Assembly (NCBI RefSeq): GCF_004138295.1
Contig: NZ_SCFM01000014.1
Location: 62,001 to 126,000, forward strand
Direction of reading: 5' to 3'
Length of the DNA: 64,000 nucleotides
From: Ectobacillus funiculus
GTDB lineage: Bacteria; Bacillota; Bacilli; Bacillales; Bacillaceae_G
Both the position numbers and the translations under genes were made by a program. Numbering within the stretch: position 1 is the stretch's first letter; each line of letters opens with the position of its first letter. Below the pieces are notes generated by a model that was not told the DNA's origin, did not search any database, and was given only the letters and a program-made list of their open reading frames with translations. Positions 54,917-63,548 of the stretch are shown here, piece after piece.

Positions 54917-55105
54917 GTGAGTAAGTCGTTAAACCGAAAGCAGTGGATTGGAGAGGTGCATCAGCTGCTCGACACGTATTGCGATGGCTGCTTTCTAAAT
55001 AGCCATTTCCGAAAGGAGAACGGTCCACGATATGCACAATCATTTTGTATCAAACATTGTACTGTTGGAGAAAAGTTGAAGGATTACGGCAAAAAACTAT
55101 CATGA
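54917..55105 (+). CDS. ypeQ: Zinc-finger protein YpeQ
   Basis: 62 residues from GTG 54917 (GGAGG 9 nt upstream). Cysteine/histidine pattern YCDGCFLN...YAQSFCIKHCTVGEKLKDYGKKL fits the small C2HC zinc-finger family (zf-C2HCIx2C). Immediately downstream of ypeP, probably the same transcript. Confidence 0.85.
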   Translation: MSKSLNRKQWIGEVHQLLDTYCDGCFLNSHFRKENGPRYAQSFCIKHCTVGEKLKDYGKKLS

Positions 55106-55114
55106 AGCATGAAT

Positions 55115-55139
55115 AAAACCGCCGATACGGCGGTTTTTC
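55115..55139 (+). terminator. Intrinsic terminator of ypeP-ypeQ
   Basis: ACCGCC / GGCGGT with 5-nt loop and TTTTC. Confidence 0.88.
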
Positions 55140-55142
55140 TAG

Positions 55143-55298
55143 CAAGATAAGAAAGTATAACTTTTCGGAGCGATATCTAGCTCCCAAGACCTAAAATGGC
55201 AGACTCCGGGCTGAACCTCCGCAAAAGACAAACAGCGTCTTTTACTCCGGCCCACCCCTATGCTGCCATAAAAGGCGAACCTTGTCCGCTTTTCTTAA
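55143..55298 (+). repeat. Family B element, complete
   Basis: About 155 bp. Starts CAAGATAAGAAAGTATAAC and ends TTGTCCGCTTTTCTTAAG. Inside are nested pairs ATGGCAG/CTGCCAT, GGGC/GCCC and AAAAGAC/GTCTTTT. The 5' end resembles family A. Confidence 0.88.
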
Positions 55299-55300
55299 GA

Positions 55301-55591
55301 TTATTGCATTGCTTCATTTAGTTGGTGTTCGCATTGCTCGAGCATTTCTTCTTGTTTTGAAAGAAATGCCTCGTCGAGATCTGTTGCTATTTCCTTCATG
55401 TGTGTAAGCTGACGACGTGCTTCCTCTACTATTTTGGCCGCGTTATGCAGCTGAGCAGGATCCATACTCATAGTGGCAGAGCCGACCACTTTCTGGGCGG
55501 ATGCCACCCGCATTCCTACGTCTTCAAAGCCGTTAAAGCCATTATGAGAGGCATGGTATGGATCTCCCGCGCCTCGTATATCTTGTGCCAT
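55301..55591 (-). CDS. Small helical protein, DUF2564-like
   Basis: 96 residues: polar N-terminus, then two long helices (GMRVASAQKVVGSATMSMDP, then AAKIVEEARRQLTHMKEIA and FLSKQEEMLEQCEHQLNEAM). Tentatively of the Bacillus DUF2564 family. The Shine-Dalgarno AGGAGGTG is perfect but lies in one arm of a strong hairpin. Function unknown. Confidence 0.7.
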   Translation of the reverse strand: MAQDIRGAGDPYHASHNGFNGFEDVGMRVASAQKVVGSATMSMDPAQLHNAAKIVEEARRQLTHMKEIATDLDEAFLSKQEEMLEQCEHQLNEAMQ

Positions 55592-55595
55592 AGAT

Positions 55596-55646
55596 AAAAC
55601 ACCTCCTGCGAGTTACTACATGTAGTTTGCGCATAGGAGGTGTTTT
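55596..55646 (-). promoter_or_regulatory. Hairpin sequestering a Shine-Dalgarno sequence
   Basis: AAAACACCTCCT (55596-55607) and AGGAGGTGTTTT (55635-55646) are perfect 12-bp arms, extended by GCG/CGC and an inner ACTACATGTAGT palindrome. On the minus strand the arm next to the ATG is the gene's own Shine-Dalgarno. It also has a T-run, so it may act as a terminator or a translational lock. Confidence 0.7.
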
Positions 55647-55812
55647 TTAATCTTAGGAAATGAGTATGTATTTTTTGGTTTTTCTCGTTAATCAATATGC
55701 CTGCTATTTTATATATAACCAAGGGAGGGGAATTAGGATTTCGTGTTTGATTTTTATACAAAACAGACATGCTAGGGAAAAGAATTGAATTAGGGAAATT
55801 TTTGAGTTATTT

Positions 55813-55930
55813 GTTTACAATTTAATATATAAATTCCTATGTATCAGTTTAATTTTACATATTAGGAAATTTTATGAAAAATTGTAAATGTAACTACACC
55901 TCCGTTTTCACAATCAGTGAATTTTCTTTA
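55813..55930 (+). repeat. Family A element, decayed and AT-enriched
   Basis: Recognisable as TTTACAATTTAATATATAAA, then TAGGAAATTTTATGAAAAAT, TGTAACTACACCTCCG and AATCAGTGAATTTTCTTTA. Arms no longer pair well. Confidence 0.65.
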
Positions 55931-56008
55931 AAAATTTTATTTTTGCTGCAAATTTTGTGAAGAATAAACAAGGGTTTTTTATGTTCAGAATGGAATATAG
56001 ATGAATAA

Positions 56009-56115
56009 GAAACAGGTTTCTGCAAGGGACTGAGGTTACCTTGGGGGAGATTGTTGGAAAGGGAATATTTTTGTAAGGAAGCACATTCTTCAAAAAAAGC
56101 TAACCTGTTTTTTTT
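56009..56115 (+). ncRNA. Candidate small RNA closed by a terminator helix
   Basis: AAACAGGTT (56010) and AACCTGTTT (56102) form a closing helix followed by a T-run, enclosing ~85 nt with a G-rich segment (CTTGGGGGAGA). No ORF with a ribosome site in it. The surrounding AT-rich 55650-56187 region has no gene. Promoter not identified. Confidence 0.35.
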
Positions 56116-56187
56116 GTACATGTAGCACAATCTCTTCTTGTATAAGAAAGTACGGCTGGTTAGTATGCTTAAAGGGAGGATACGAGT

Positions 56188-56484
56188 ATGTATCGAACGA
56201 CGATAAACGGAAAAGAAGTAATTGTTAAACTCTCAACAAAGCTAGGAAAAGAAGTGCAGGAGCGTACTGAAATTTATGAAGCGGTACTATCGGTTGTTGA
56301 GCGCGTTCTTCCGCGAGAGAACCAGTATAATTTTGCAGTACATCACAAAAACACGGGATTAATTATAGGTGAGGTGCATAGAGGAGAGGTAATTGTATTT
56401 TCGGTAGAGCATATTGTTGATCAGCAAAATATATTTCAGCAGCATATAAGCAATCGCTCTTTTGAGCAAGGAGCCAATTTTTAA
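56188..56484 (+). CDS. Small hypothetical protein
   Basis: 98 residues (MYRTTINGKEVIVKLSTKLG... NFAVHHKNTGLIIGEVHRGEVIVFSVEHI), mixed alpha/beta, no membrane span. AAAGGGAGG precedes the ATG and a terminator follows. Family not recognised. Confidence 0.72.
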   Translation: MYRTTINGKEVIVKLSTKLGKEVQERTEIYEAVLSVVERVLPRENQYNFAVHHKNTGLIIGEVHRGEVIVFSVEHIVDQQNIFQQHISNRSFEQGANF

Positions 56485-56540
56485 AAAGTATTGAATAAAT
56501 AGAATAGAAAGTATAGCTGTATATAAGAATCACTCTTTTG

Positions 56541-56567
56541 CGTCGCTGAAAAAGGCGGCGTTTTTTA
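56541..56567 (+). terminator. Terminator of the small gene at 56.2 kb
   Basis: CGTCGC / GCGGCG (one G-T pair) followed by TTTTTT. Confidence 0.75.
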
Positions 56568-56821
56568 TGGGAAAAGCGGACAGATTTAATGTCTGCCCAG
56601 TCACTCCTTCTATAAAAGGATTTTGCCGATTGTGCATAGGCCTCCTAGAAAGTGGCTTATGGATACATGGTATGCAGAATAAAAGGCTAAAAAATAGCTC
56701 TCCATGACTATTAGCGGTTTTTTGAAAAAAAGAAATTGTAAAAAAATGTCTACTTAAAATACTTTCCATATGAGGGAATATTTAATAAAATTAGATTTGC
56801 ATTTGGTAATCTCTTTTTAAT

Positions 56822-56835
56822 TGTAAGCGCTTTAC
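56822..56835 (+). promoter_or_regulatory. cre-like site upstream of the symporter operon
   Basis: TGTAAGCGCTTTAC agrees with the CcpA consensus TGWAANCGNTNWCA at 12 of 14 positions. Located 78 bp before the DUF485 gene. The rest of 56568-56912 shows nothing else. Carbon catabolite control of a carboxylate symporter would be usual. Confidence 0.6.
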
Positions 56836-56912
56836 TAAGGTGGTTCGGGGGAGGTGTTATTTTAGCTGTCTCATGATTGCAACGGCATATAATTTGAGAG
56901 GAGAGTGTAACA

Positions 56913-57257
56913 ATGGAAGTAAAACAAGAAAGTGCTGCTCGCTCACAGACCGATGGAATCGATTACACGCAGATTGTACAATCCCCTGAGTTTAAACAGC
57001 TGCTACAAGCGAAAAAGAAATTTATTATCCCTATGACCATCTTCTTCTTCACGTTTTATTTTATCCTTCCGATTCTGACATCCTATTCTAATGTTTTGAA
57101 CACACCCGCTATTGGAGAAATTACATGGGCTTGGGTTTTCGGATTTGCCCAGTTCGTTATGACATGGGCACTTTGTATCCTTTACAGCAAAAAGGCTCAG
57201 TCGTTTGATAAGCTGTCCACCGATATTTTACAAAAACTGAATAAAGGGAGGGGCTAA
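56913..57257 (+). CDS. DUF485 membrane protein (symporter partner)
   Basis: 114 residues with two membrane helices (FIIPMTIFFFTFYFILPIL and ITWAWVFGFAQFVMTWALCILY), the DUF485 layout of YjcH. It lies 2 bp before a sodium:solute symporter gene, the standard pairing with ActP-type acetate permeases. Confidence 0.92.
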   Translation: MEVKQESAARSQTDGIDYTQIVQSPEFKQLLQAKKKFIIPMTIFFFTFYFILPILTSYSNVLNTPAIGEITWAWVFGFAQFVMTWALCILYSKKAQSFDKLSTDILQKLNKGRG

Positions 57258-57259
57258 TC

Positions 57260-58810
57260 GTGAACGTTACAGCTTTTACACTATTCTTAGCAATCGTGCT
57301 TGGTACACTCGTCATCACATACTTCGCATCGAAGAAGACAAAGAATGCCAGTGAGTTTTATACAGCGGGCGGCGGCTTGACAGGCTGGCAAAACGGATTA
57401 GCTATTGCAGGTGATTATATGTCTGCTGCATCATTCCTTGGAATTGCAGGCACAATCGCGCTGGCTGGATTTGATGGCTTCTTTTACAGCATCGGCTTTC
57501 TTGTAGCGTATCTTGTTGTTCTATACTTAGTAGCAGAGCCCCTCCGAAACCTTGGAAAATATACATTAGCTGACATGATTGCGGCACGATTTGAGGAAAG
57601 AAAAGTACGTGGCGTTGCAGCCTTGAATACGATGACAATCTCCATTTTCTACATGATTGCACAGCTTGTAGGAGCAGGTGCACTTATTAAGCTATTATTA
57701 GGGCTAGAGTATACTACTGCTGTGTTAATTGTAGGAACATTAATGACGGTCTATGTTATTTTTGGAGGGATGACGGCAACAAGCTGGGTACAAATTGTAA
57801 AGGCTGTGCTGCTTATGGGTGGCACACTGGTAATTTCTATTATTGTATTTGCGAAATTTGGCTTCAGCTTTACGGAGATGTTTGCGCAAATGAAAACAGC
57901 AACCCCGTTAAAAGAAGCATTTTTGAATCCAGGCGTGAAATACACAAACGGTATCGACACGCTTTCCTTGAACATGGCACTTGTACTTGGAACTGCTGGA
58001 TTGCCGCATATTCTCGTTCGATTCTTTACCGTGAAAGATGCTAAAACAGCGCGTCAATCCGTTGTGTACGCTACGTGGCTAATCGGTGCCTTCTATGTTA
58101 TGACGATGTTCCTCGGCTTTGGTGCGGCTGCATTTGTAGGGAATGCAGCAATTGTCAAGGCAAACCCGGCAGGAAACATGGCGGCCCCTTTATTAGCGCG
58201 GGAGTTAGGCGGGGATTTCTTATTTGCGTTTGTTTCCGCTATTGCATTCGCGACGATTCTTGCAGTGGTAGCAGGCCTGGTATTAACAGCTGCCTCGGCG
58301 TTTGCACATGATTTTTATAATGAAATTATCCGGCGCGGCAAAGCATCCGAAAAAGAACAGGTTGTAATGGCCCGTTATGCTTCTATCGGTGTTGCTGTCT
58401 TATCTATTGTGTTAGCACTTTTTGCCCAAACGTTAAACGTTGCATTTTTAGTCGCTCTTGCTTTTGCAGTAGCAGCAAGTGCCAATTTACCTGTTATTTT
58501 GTTGACGATTTATTGGAAGCGTTTTAATACAGCGGGAGCGGTTTCGGGTATGCTTGTAGGTCTCATTTCTGCCATCATTATTGTGGCAATCGGTCCAAAT
58601 GTATGGAGTCCGGAGGCAGGGAAGGCAATTCTTGTTGGCGAGCCGCTAATTCAGCTGACAAACCCAGGGATTATCTCTATTCCTCTTGGATTTCTTGCAG
58701 CGTATTTAGGTACAGTATTATCAAGCAAAAAAGCAAGTCAGGAGAAATTTGATGAAATTCTTGTAAAATCAAATACAGGCCATGGTGTGAGTGGTGTATC
58801 TGGTCATTAA
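57260..58810 (+). CDS. Sodium:solute symporter, ActP/YwcA-like
   Basis: 516 residues, about 13 membrane helices of the SSS family (EFYTAGGGLTGWQNGLAIAGDYMSAASFLG, GGMTATSWVQIVKAVLLMGG). The DUF485 partner upstream and the cre-like site suggest a short-chain carboxylate such as acetate. GTG start after GGGAGGGG. The TAA stop belongs to the end of a family B element, so the last residues (GVSGH) may have been set by its insertion. Confidence 0.92.
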   Translation: MNVTAFTLFLAIVLGTLVITYFASKKTKNASEFYTAGGGLTGWQNGLAIAGDYMSAASFLGIAGTIALAGFDGFFYSIGFLVAYLVVLYLVAEPLRNLGKYTLADMIAARFEERKVRGVAALNTMTISIFYMIAQLVGAGALIKLLLGLEYTTAVLIVGTLMTVYVIFGGMTATSWVQIVKAVLLMGGTLVISIIVFAKFGFSFTEMFAQMKTATPLKEAFLNPGVKYTNGIDTLSLNMALVLGTAGLPHILVRFFTVKDAKTARQSVVYATWLIGAFYVMTMFLGFGAAAFVGNAAIVKANPAGNMAAPLLARELGGDFLFAFVSAIAFATILAVVAGLVLTAASAFAHDFYNEIIRRGKASEKEQVVMARYASIGVAVLSIVLALFAQTLNVAFLVALAFAVAASANLPVILLTIYWKRFNTAGAVSGMLVGLISAIIIVAIGPNVWSPEAGKAILVGEPLIQLTNPGIISIPLGFLAAYLGTVLSSKKASQEKFDEILVKSNTGHGVSGVSGH

Positions 58811-58962
58811 GAAAAGCGGATAAGGCCCGCTTTTTATGGCAGCGTAGGGGTGGGCCGGAGTAAAAGGAACTTTTTGCCTTTTGCGGAGGTTCAGCCCGGG
58901 GTCCGCCATTTTGGGTCTTGGGAGCTAGACATCGCCCCGAAAAGTTATGCTTTTCTACAGTG
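58808..58962 (-). repeat. Family B element, minus orientation, overlapping a stop codon
   Basis: Second complete family B copy, read on the minus strand. Its 3' terminal TAAGAAAAGCGG (plus sense) provides the TAA of the symporter gene. An AGCGG/CCGCT hairpin with T-run is formed at this end. Confidence 0.88.
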
Positions 58963-58964
58963 TC

Positions 58965-59008
58965 AAAAAAGCGGGATGTCTTGTTGTGTAAGACATCCCG
59001 CTCTTATT
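58965..59008. terminator. Terminator between the symporter and the serine protease
   Basis: AGCGGGATGTCTT / AAGACATCCCGCT with 7-nt loop. The A-tract on the left gives a T-run for the minus-strand protease gene. Confidence 0.88.
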
Positions 59009-60293
59009 ATTCCGTGCCTTTTTCCGGCGGCGATTCAGGGACCTCAGGTGTTTGCGGTCTTTGTTTTGGTTTGAGGACAAAGGCAAAAATAATGAGAAAG
59101 ATAATAATGACAGCAGCAACCCCGTCATATATATAGAAATAGGTTTTGTACTTTGGCCAATAGGTTTTGTTTTGCCCCATTTTTTCTCGTGATTCACTAA
59201 TGAGTTGTTTAATTTTAGGATGTTTGTCGTACAGTTGCTCTACCTTTTGGAAGCGATCTAGTGCTTCTTCATAATAACCAGCCCAGAAAAATTCTAAGCC
59301 CTCTCTATACAGAGTGTCCACAGGTCCAGGAGCATTTTTGGCGCCAGATTGTGCGACAAATTCTTGTACAGTGGAGGAAGGCACAGCAAAGTTAAGTTGC
59401 TCGGTTGGACCAGCTGTGAGCAGACCGATAATTTTTCCGTTTCTGTCAACTACTGGACCGCCGCTATTTCCAGGCAAGGCTGCGGCGTTAATTTGAATGA
59501 GTGGGCTTCCTTGCTCGGACTTCTTATCCTTTGCTGAAACCTGCCCGGCAGCTATCGTAGATACAATCTGCGAATCCTCAGATAGTTCACGTAACTCGGC
59601 GGCGCCTGGATAACCGATAACCCATATGTCATCCTGCAGCTCTACAGCATCAGAATTCCCAAGCTGAAGTGTCGGTAAATTGTTCGCATCAATTTTGATA
59701 ACCGCTACATCTTTTCCTTCCCCGATAGGAGCCCCAAATGCTTTAGTATCGCTGTCATAGGCTTCCCCGCTTGGTAAAACTACCTTTTGCACCCGTTGGA
59801 TGGATGTAAAACCGAGGGTGTGGATTAGGTAAGCATAAACAAGAGAAGGGTCGAGGCTGTATATGTCTGCAATTTCATATGCTGTGCTTTCTAACCCTGC
59901 CGCGATGAGCTCATCATCACTTTTTCTTGTTGCATCAACAACATGAGCATTTGTTACGATATAGCCATTTGAACTTATAATAGCTCCGGAACCGCGACCA
60001 CCTACATAGGACCGTCCCTCTGTCGCAACAAAGTACTCATTTATCGCACCCAGGTAATTATATTCCTGTTCCGTAGCAGCGTAATACTGAAATGCTTCCA
60101 CAGCTGAAAAGTCCCAATTTATAACTGCATAGTTATAAACCTGAACAACAGCAGGCTCTGCATAAGCAGCAATTCGTTTTGCATCTTTTACATTTGTCGC
60201 ATCAATCTTTGTATTGCCTAGAATAACTGTTGCAGCAATGCCAGCAAGAAGCACTATAATAATAGGCAAGCTAATCCATGCGCGTTTCCCCAC
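59007..60293 (-). CDS. Membrane-anchored trypsin-like serine protease without PDZ
   Basis: 428 residues. N-terminal signal anchor (ISLPIIIVLLAGIAATVIL), then an S1 protease domain with His in VTNAHVVDAT (about 117), Asp in GKDVAVIKID (about 197) and Ser in LPGNSGGPV (about 276). No PDZ follows, unlike HtrA/DegP. Instead there is a TPR-like helical stretch (EGLEFFWAGYYEEALDRFQKVEQLYDKHP) and a second membrane span (VAAVIIIFLIIFAFVL) with a Pro/Glu tail. Probably a surface protease held at both ends. Substrate unknown. Confidence 0.9.
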   Translation of the reverse strand: MGKRAWISLPIIIVLLAGIAATVILGNTKIDATNVKDAKRIAAYAEPAVVQVYNYAVINWDFSAVEAFQYYAATEQEYNYLGAINEYFVATEGRSYVGGRGSGAIISSNGYIVTNAHVVDATRKSDDELIAAGLESTAYEIADIYSLDPSLVYAYLIHTLGFTSIQRVQKVVLPSGEAYDSDTKAFGAPIGEGKDVAVIKIDANNLPTLQLGNSDAVELQDDIWVIGYPGAAELRELSEDSQIVSTIAAGQVSAKDKKSEQGSPLIQINAAALPGNSGGPVVDRNGKIIGLLTAGPTEQLNFAVPSSTVQEFVAQSGAKNAPGPVDTLYREGLEFFWAGYYEEALDRFQKVEQLYDKHPKIKQLISESREKMGQNKTYWPKYKTYFYIYDGVAAVIIIFLIIFAFVLKPKQRPQTPEVPESPPEKGTE

Positions 60294-60922
60294 AGCAGTC
60301 CCTCCTCGTTAGAATATATTACTCAAAGCATTGTATTCGTAGTGTTGTTTGTCATATTCTTATATCAAGTAGGAAAAATATAAGCATGTGAAATACATCT
60401 TGTACACAAAATGGAATGTTTTTGTTTAGTTGGGGTTGTTGTGGATATACAGTTGGAAGCTTAATATTGAAAACGATATAATAGAATGGGATATAAAGAG
60501 AAGAGGTCTGAAATAAAAAACTATAGATTCCCCAAAAAAGCATAAATAGAATGCTGCTTACAAGCAAGAATTTTTTATATCCGCCTGCTGAGAAGCTACA
60601 CCTTCTCCGATCAACACAAACTGAATGCAGGAATGAAGGATATTGCGATATGCAGCTATGCAGCAAAGAGCAAATGTTTTAAAACTTAAGTTGCAGCCGC
60701 AAAATCAAAAAATGAGAAGCATCCTGAAGCGGTGGTAGCGAAAATGAAGTTGGAAATATGAATCCAAAAAGAAAGGTGGTGAATCCTGCTATAAAAACAT
60801 CTAAAAACAAAGAGTAATCATTCAAAAACTTCACATGAGCACGCATTTATGGGGAAGCTGTGAGGCTTTGTGTATAAACCAGTGATTCCATTTGTTTATG
60901 TTTTTAGTAGCAGATAATAAAA
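60294..60922. other. Gene-free AT-rich stretch
   Basis: About 630 bp. A 104-residue minus-strand frame (60352-60666) contains a hydrophobic section but no convincing ribosome site. No terminator, family A/B copy or known RNA seen. It may be a decayed gene region. Confidence 0.4.
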
Positions 60923-63076
60923 TTGAAGGTTGTGATTGCAGAGAAACCGGACCAAGCAATGAAGCTGGCCGCGCCATTCTCGTTTCGGAAGAGGGACGGC
61001 TATATAGAAGTAGGAAAATGCGAGTTGTTTCCGAACGGAGCTTATTTTACATGGGCTGTCGGTCATATTTGCGAGTTGCTGTCTCCTGAGGAATATGATA
61101 AAGCGTGGAAGCGGTGGACACTGGAGGCTTTGCCGCTTATCCCTGATAAGTTTCAATATAAAGTAACAAAGTCCAAAACAAAGCAATTTTTTATGATAAG
61201 AGATTTGGTCAAAAGACCAGAAGTGAAGGAAATTATCCATGCGGGCGATGCTGGGCGAGAAGGTGAGCTCATTATCCGGACTATTTTGCAAACAGCACGC
61301 ATTTCTAAGCCAATGAAGCGGTTGTGGATTTCCTCTCTAACTGAAAATGCAGTACGGGAAGGATTCAGGAATCTACTGGGGGAAAAGGATACGCGCAATT
61401 TATATTTTGAGGCATACAGTCGTGCCTGTGCCGATTGGCTTATTGGCATGAACGCCTCACGAGTTTATACAATTTTGTTAAAACAACGAGGCATTTCGGA
61501 TGTGTTTTCAGCTGGACGTGTGCAAACACCGACACTTGCTCTTGTAGTGAAACGAGAAAAAGAAATCGAGAGCTTTGTCTCCAAGCCGTTTTGGGAAGTA
61601 GTAGCGACCTTTTCTATGAACGGAAAAGAGTATGAAGGGAAATGGCATAAGGATGGAGAATCCCGCCTTGAGAACCCTGAGTTAGCGCAGAAAATTGCTG
61701 CGTTTTGCTGCGAAAAGAATGCAGAAATTACTGAGGCCCAAACGGAGCGAAAGGAATTTCAGCCGCCTCAGCTCTTTAACTTATCAGCTCTGCAGGCAAC
61801 AGCAAACCGAGCCTTTAAATTTTCCCCCAAAAAGACGCTTGATCTTGCGCAGAGCTTGTACACGAAGGGATATATCTCATACCCCCGGAGCGATTCGAGC
61901 TTTGTGACAAAAGAAGAAGCTTCCAATTTTTCAGACATATTGGAAAAATTGAGTCAACAAAATGCCTATAAAAGCTACTTTCCAACACCGGTTGCATCTA
62001 TTCTTCAGAACAAGCGCTATGTAAATGAAAAGAAGGTAACGGACCATTACGCGGTAATTCCGACAGAACAGGTTCCTGATGTGGCAAAGCTGAGCGGGGA
62101 TGAGCAGAAAATATATGATTTAATAGCAAAACGCTTAATTGCAGCCCATTATAAAGCGGCTATCTTTGATTATACAACCATTACAACATTGGTAGACGGT
62201 CGTGCTACTTTCTTATCAAAGGGAAAGCAGCAAATTCAGGAGGGATGGCGAAAGGTTTTGTTTTCTGAAGGAACAAAGGATGAGGATGACGAAAAGCTTC
62301 TGCCTTCGCTGCAAAATGGAGAGAAGGGACAAGTGTGTGATGTGCAGGTGAAGGAAGGCAAAACTCAGCCACCGAAGCGATATACAGAAGGGCAGCTTAT
62401 TACTCTTATGAAAACAGCAGGTCGTCACCTTGATAATGAAGAACTGGAAAAGGTGCTGATGAAAACTGAAGGGCTCGGTACGGAGGCAACGCGTGCGGGC
62501 ATTATTACGATGCTCAAGGACCGGAAGTATATTGAGGTAACGAAAAATCAGGTGTATGCAACAGATAAAGGAAAAGTTTTAATTGAAGCGATCGGTAATA
62601 AAATTTTGGCATCCCCAGAAATGACAGCAAAGTGGGAACAGCGGCTTGCTGAGATTGGAGAGGGGAATGCATCTGCCGCAAGTTTTATGGAGCAAGTTAA
62701 AAAGCTGTCCGCTAAAATTATCGAGGATGCTGTACAAATGTCTGCGCAGTGGACATTTTCTGGCATTGATACGGGTGCGATCGAGCAGACAAAATCGAAG
62801 GCGTCACTTGGCAAGAAAGTTGGATCTTGTAAATTGTGCGGAGAAAATGTTGTTGATAAGGGCGATTTTTATGGTTGCTCCCACTATGCAAAAACAAAAT
62901 GCAGCTTTACAGTTTCTAAAAAAATATTAGGAAAAAAGCTATCGGTGACAAATGTAAAAAAGCTTCTTGAAACAGGAAGGACAGATGTAATTAAGGGGTT
63001 TAAAAAGGGAGAAAAGACTTTTGATGCGAGGCTGGAGTGGAAGGACAATAAAATACAGTTTCTATTTGATAAATAG
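60923..63076 (+). CDS. topB: DNA topoisomerase III (type IA)
   Basis: 717 residues. TOPRIM domain with GDAGREGELI and EKPDQAM, active-site Tyr in GYISYPRSDS (about 320), TPTLALVVKREKEI. The C-terminus has a zinc-ribbon-like section (CKLCGENVVDKGDFYGCSHYAKTKCSF). TTG 60923 is forced by an in-frame stop 15 bp upstream, and no good ribosome site is visible, so translation may be weak. Relaxes negative supercoils and decatenates. It differs from canonical Bacillus TopB at the N-terminus, so may be a paralogue. Confidence 0.93.
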   Translation: MKVVIAEKPDQAMKLAAPFSFRKRDGYIEVGKCELFPNGAYFTWAVGHICELLSPEEYDKAWKRWTLEALPLIPDKFQYKVTKSKTKQFFMIRDLVKRPEVKEIIHAGDAGREGELIIRTILQTARISKPMKRLWISSLTENAVREGFRNLLGEKDTRNLYFEAYSRACADWLIGMNASRVYTILLKQRGISDVFSAGRVQTPTLALVVKREKEIESFVSKPFWEVVATFSMNGKEYEGKWHKDGESRLENPELAQKIAAFCCEKNAEITEAQTERKEFQPPQLFNLSALQATANRAFKFSPKKTLDLAQSLYTKGYISYPRSDSSFVTKEEASNFSDILEKLSQQNAYKSYFPTPVASILQNKRYVNEKKVTDHYAVIPTEQVPDVAKLSGDEQKIYDLIAKRLIAAHYKAAIFDYTTITTLVDGRATFLSKGKQQIQEGWRKVLFSEGTKDEDDEKLLPSLQNGEKGQVCDVQVKEGKTQPPKRYTEGQLITLMKTAGRHLDNEELEKVLMKTEGLGTEATRAGIITMLKDRKYIEVTKNQVYATDKGKVLIEAIGNKILASPEMTAKWEQRLAEIGEGNASAASFMEQVKKLSAKIIEDAVQMSAQWTFSGIDTGAIEQTKSKASLGKKVGSCKLCGENVVDKGDFYGCSHYAKTKCSFTVSKKILGKKLSVTNVKKLLETGRTDVIKGFKKGEKTFDARLEWKDNKIQFLFDK

Positions 63077-63123
63077 CAGATGTATTCTCTTTCGTAGCGT
63101 AGACATTAAAGAGAAATATAAAC

Positions 63124-63167
63124 AAAAAGCAGCGGATCCTTGCACACTGGATTCGCTGCTTTTTGTT
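63124..63167 (+). terminator. Terminator of topB
   Basis: AAAAAGCAGCGGATCC / GGATTCGCTGCTTTTT with 9-nt loop. Confidence 0.9.
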
Positions 63168-63190
63168 TGCAGAATAGAATGTCTGAGTTT

Positions 63191-63330
63191 TTTACACTGT
63201 AAGAAAGTATAAATTTCCAGCTGGAAGACTATTCGACGTAGTCAGAAATTTTAGGAATACAGTATAAGTAAGGCTACACCTCTGTCTTCGTCCGGGGAGC
63301 GGGGCTCGCCAATCGGCGGGTTTTCTTTAC
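63191..63330 (+). repeat. Family A element
   Basis: Arms ACTGT/ACAGT, apex TTCCAGCTGGAA, terminator CTCGCC/GGCGGG (with a T-G pair). The linker has GGCTACACC instead of CAACTACGC. Directly downstream of the topB terminator; 63331-63548 holds nothing else recognised. Confidence 0.92.
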
Positions 63331-63548
63331 CAAAAAACGGGTGAGAATACTCCTTCCTCAATCATGTGAAGAAGCATTAGCGAGTAAGTAGAGGGTAGTT
63401 CAAGTAACTATGTATGGGCTGCTGTATAATGAAGGAATATAGTTTGTAAAGGTAGGTAGGTTATGTAGGCATATAGCTTGTGATAGATTGTACGATATGG
63501 CAAGATGCTTATTATGAAAGGCTTAGATAGAAGTGGAGGGATAAAAAG

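Noticed and set aside
55894-56130. 78-residue minus-strand ORF in the AT-rich desert
   Set aside because: No ribosome site and overlaps a decayed repeat and a hairpin-terminator unit.
60352-60666. 104-residue minus-strand ORF with a hydrophobic stretch
   Set aside because: The start lacks a ribosome site and the sequence does not resemble a known membrane protein; kept only as a note on the gene-free stretch.
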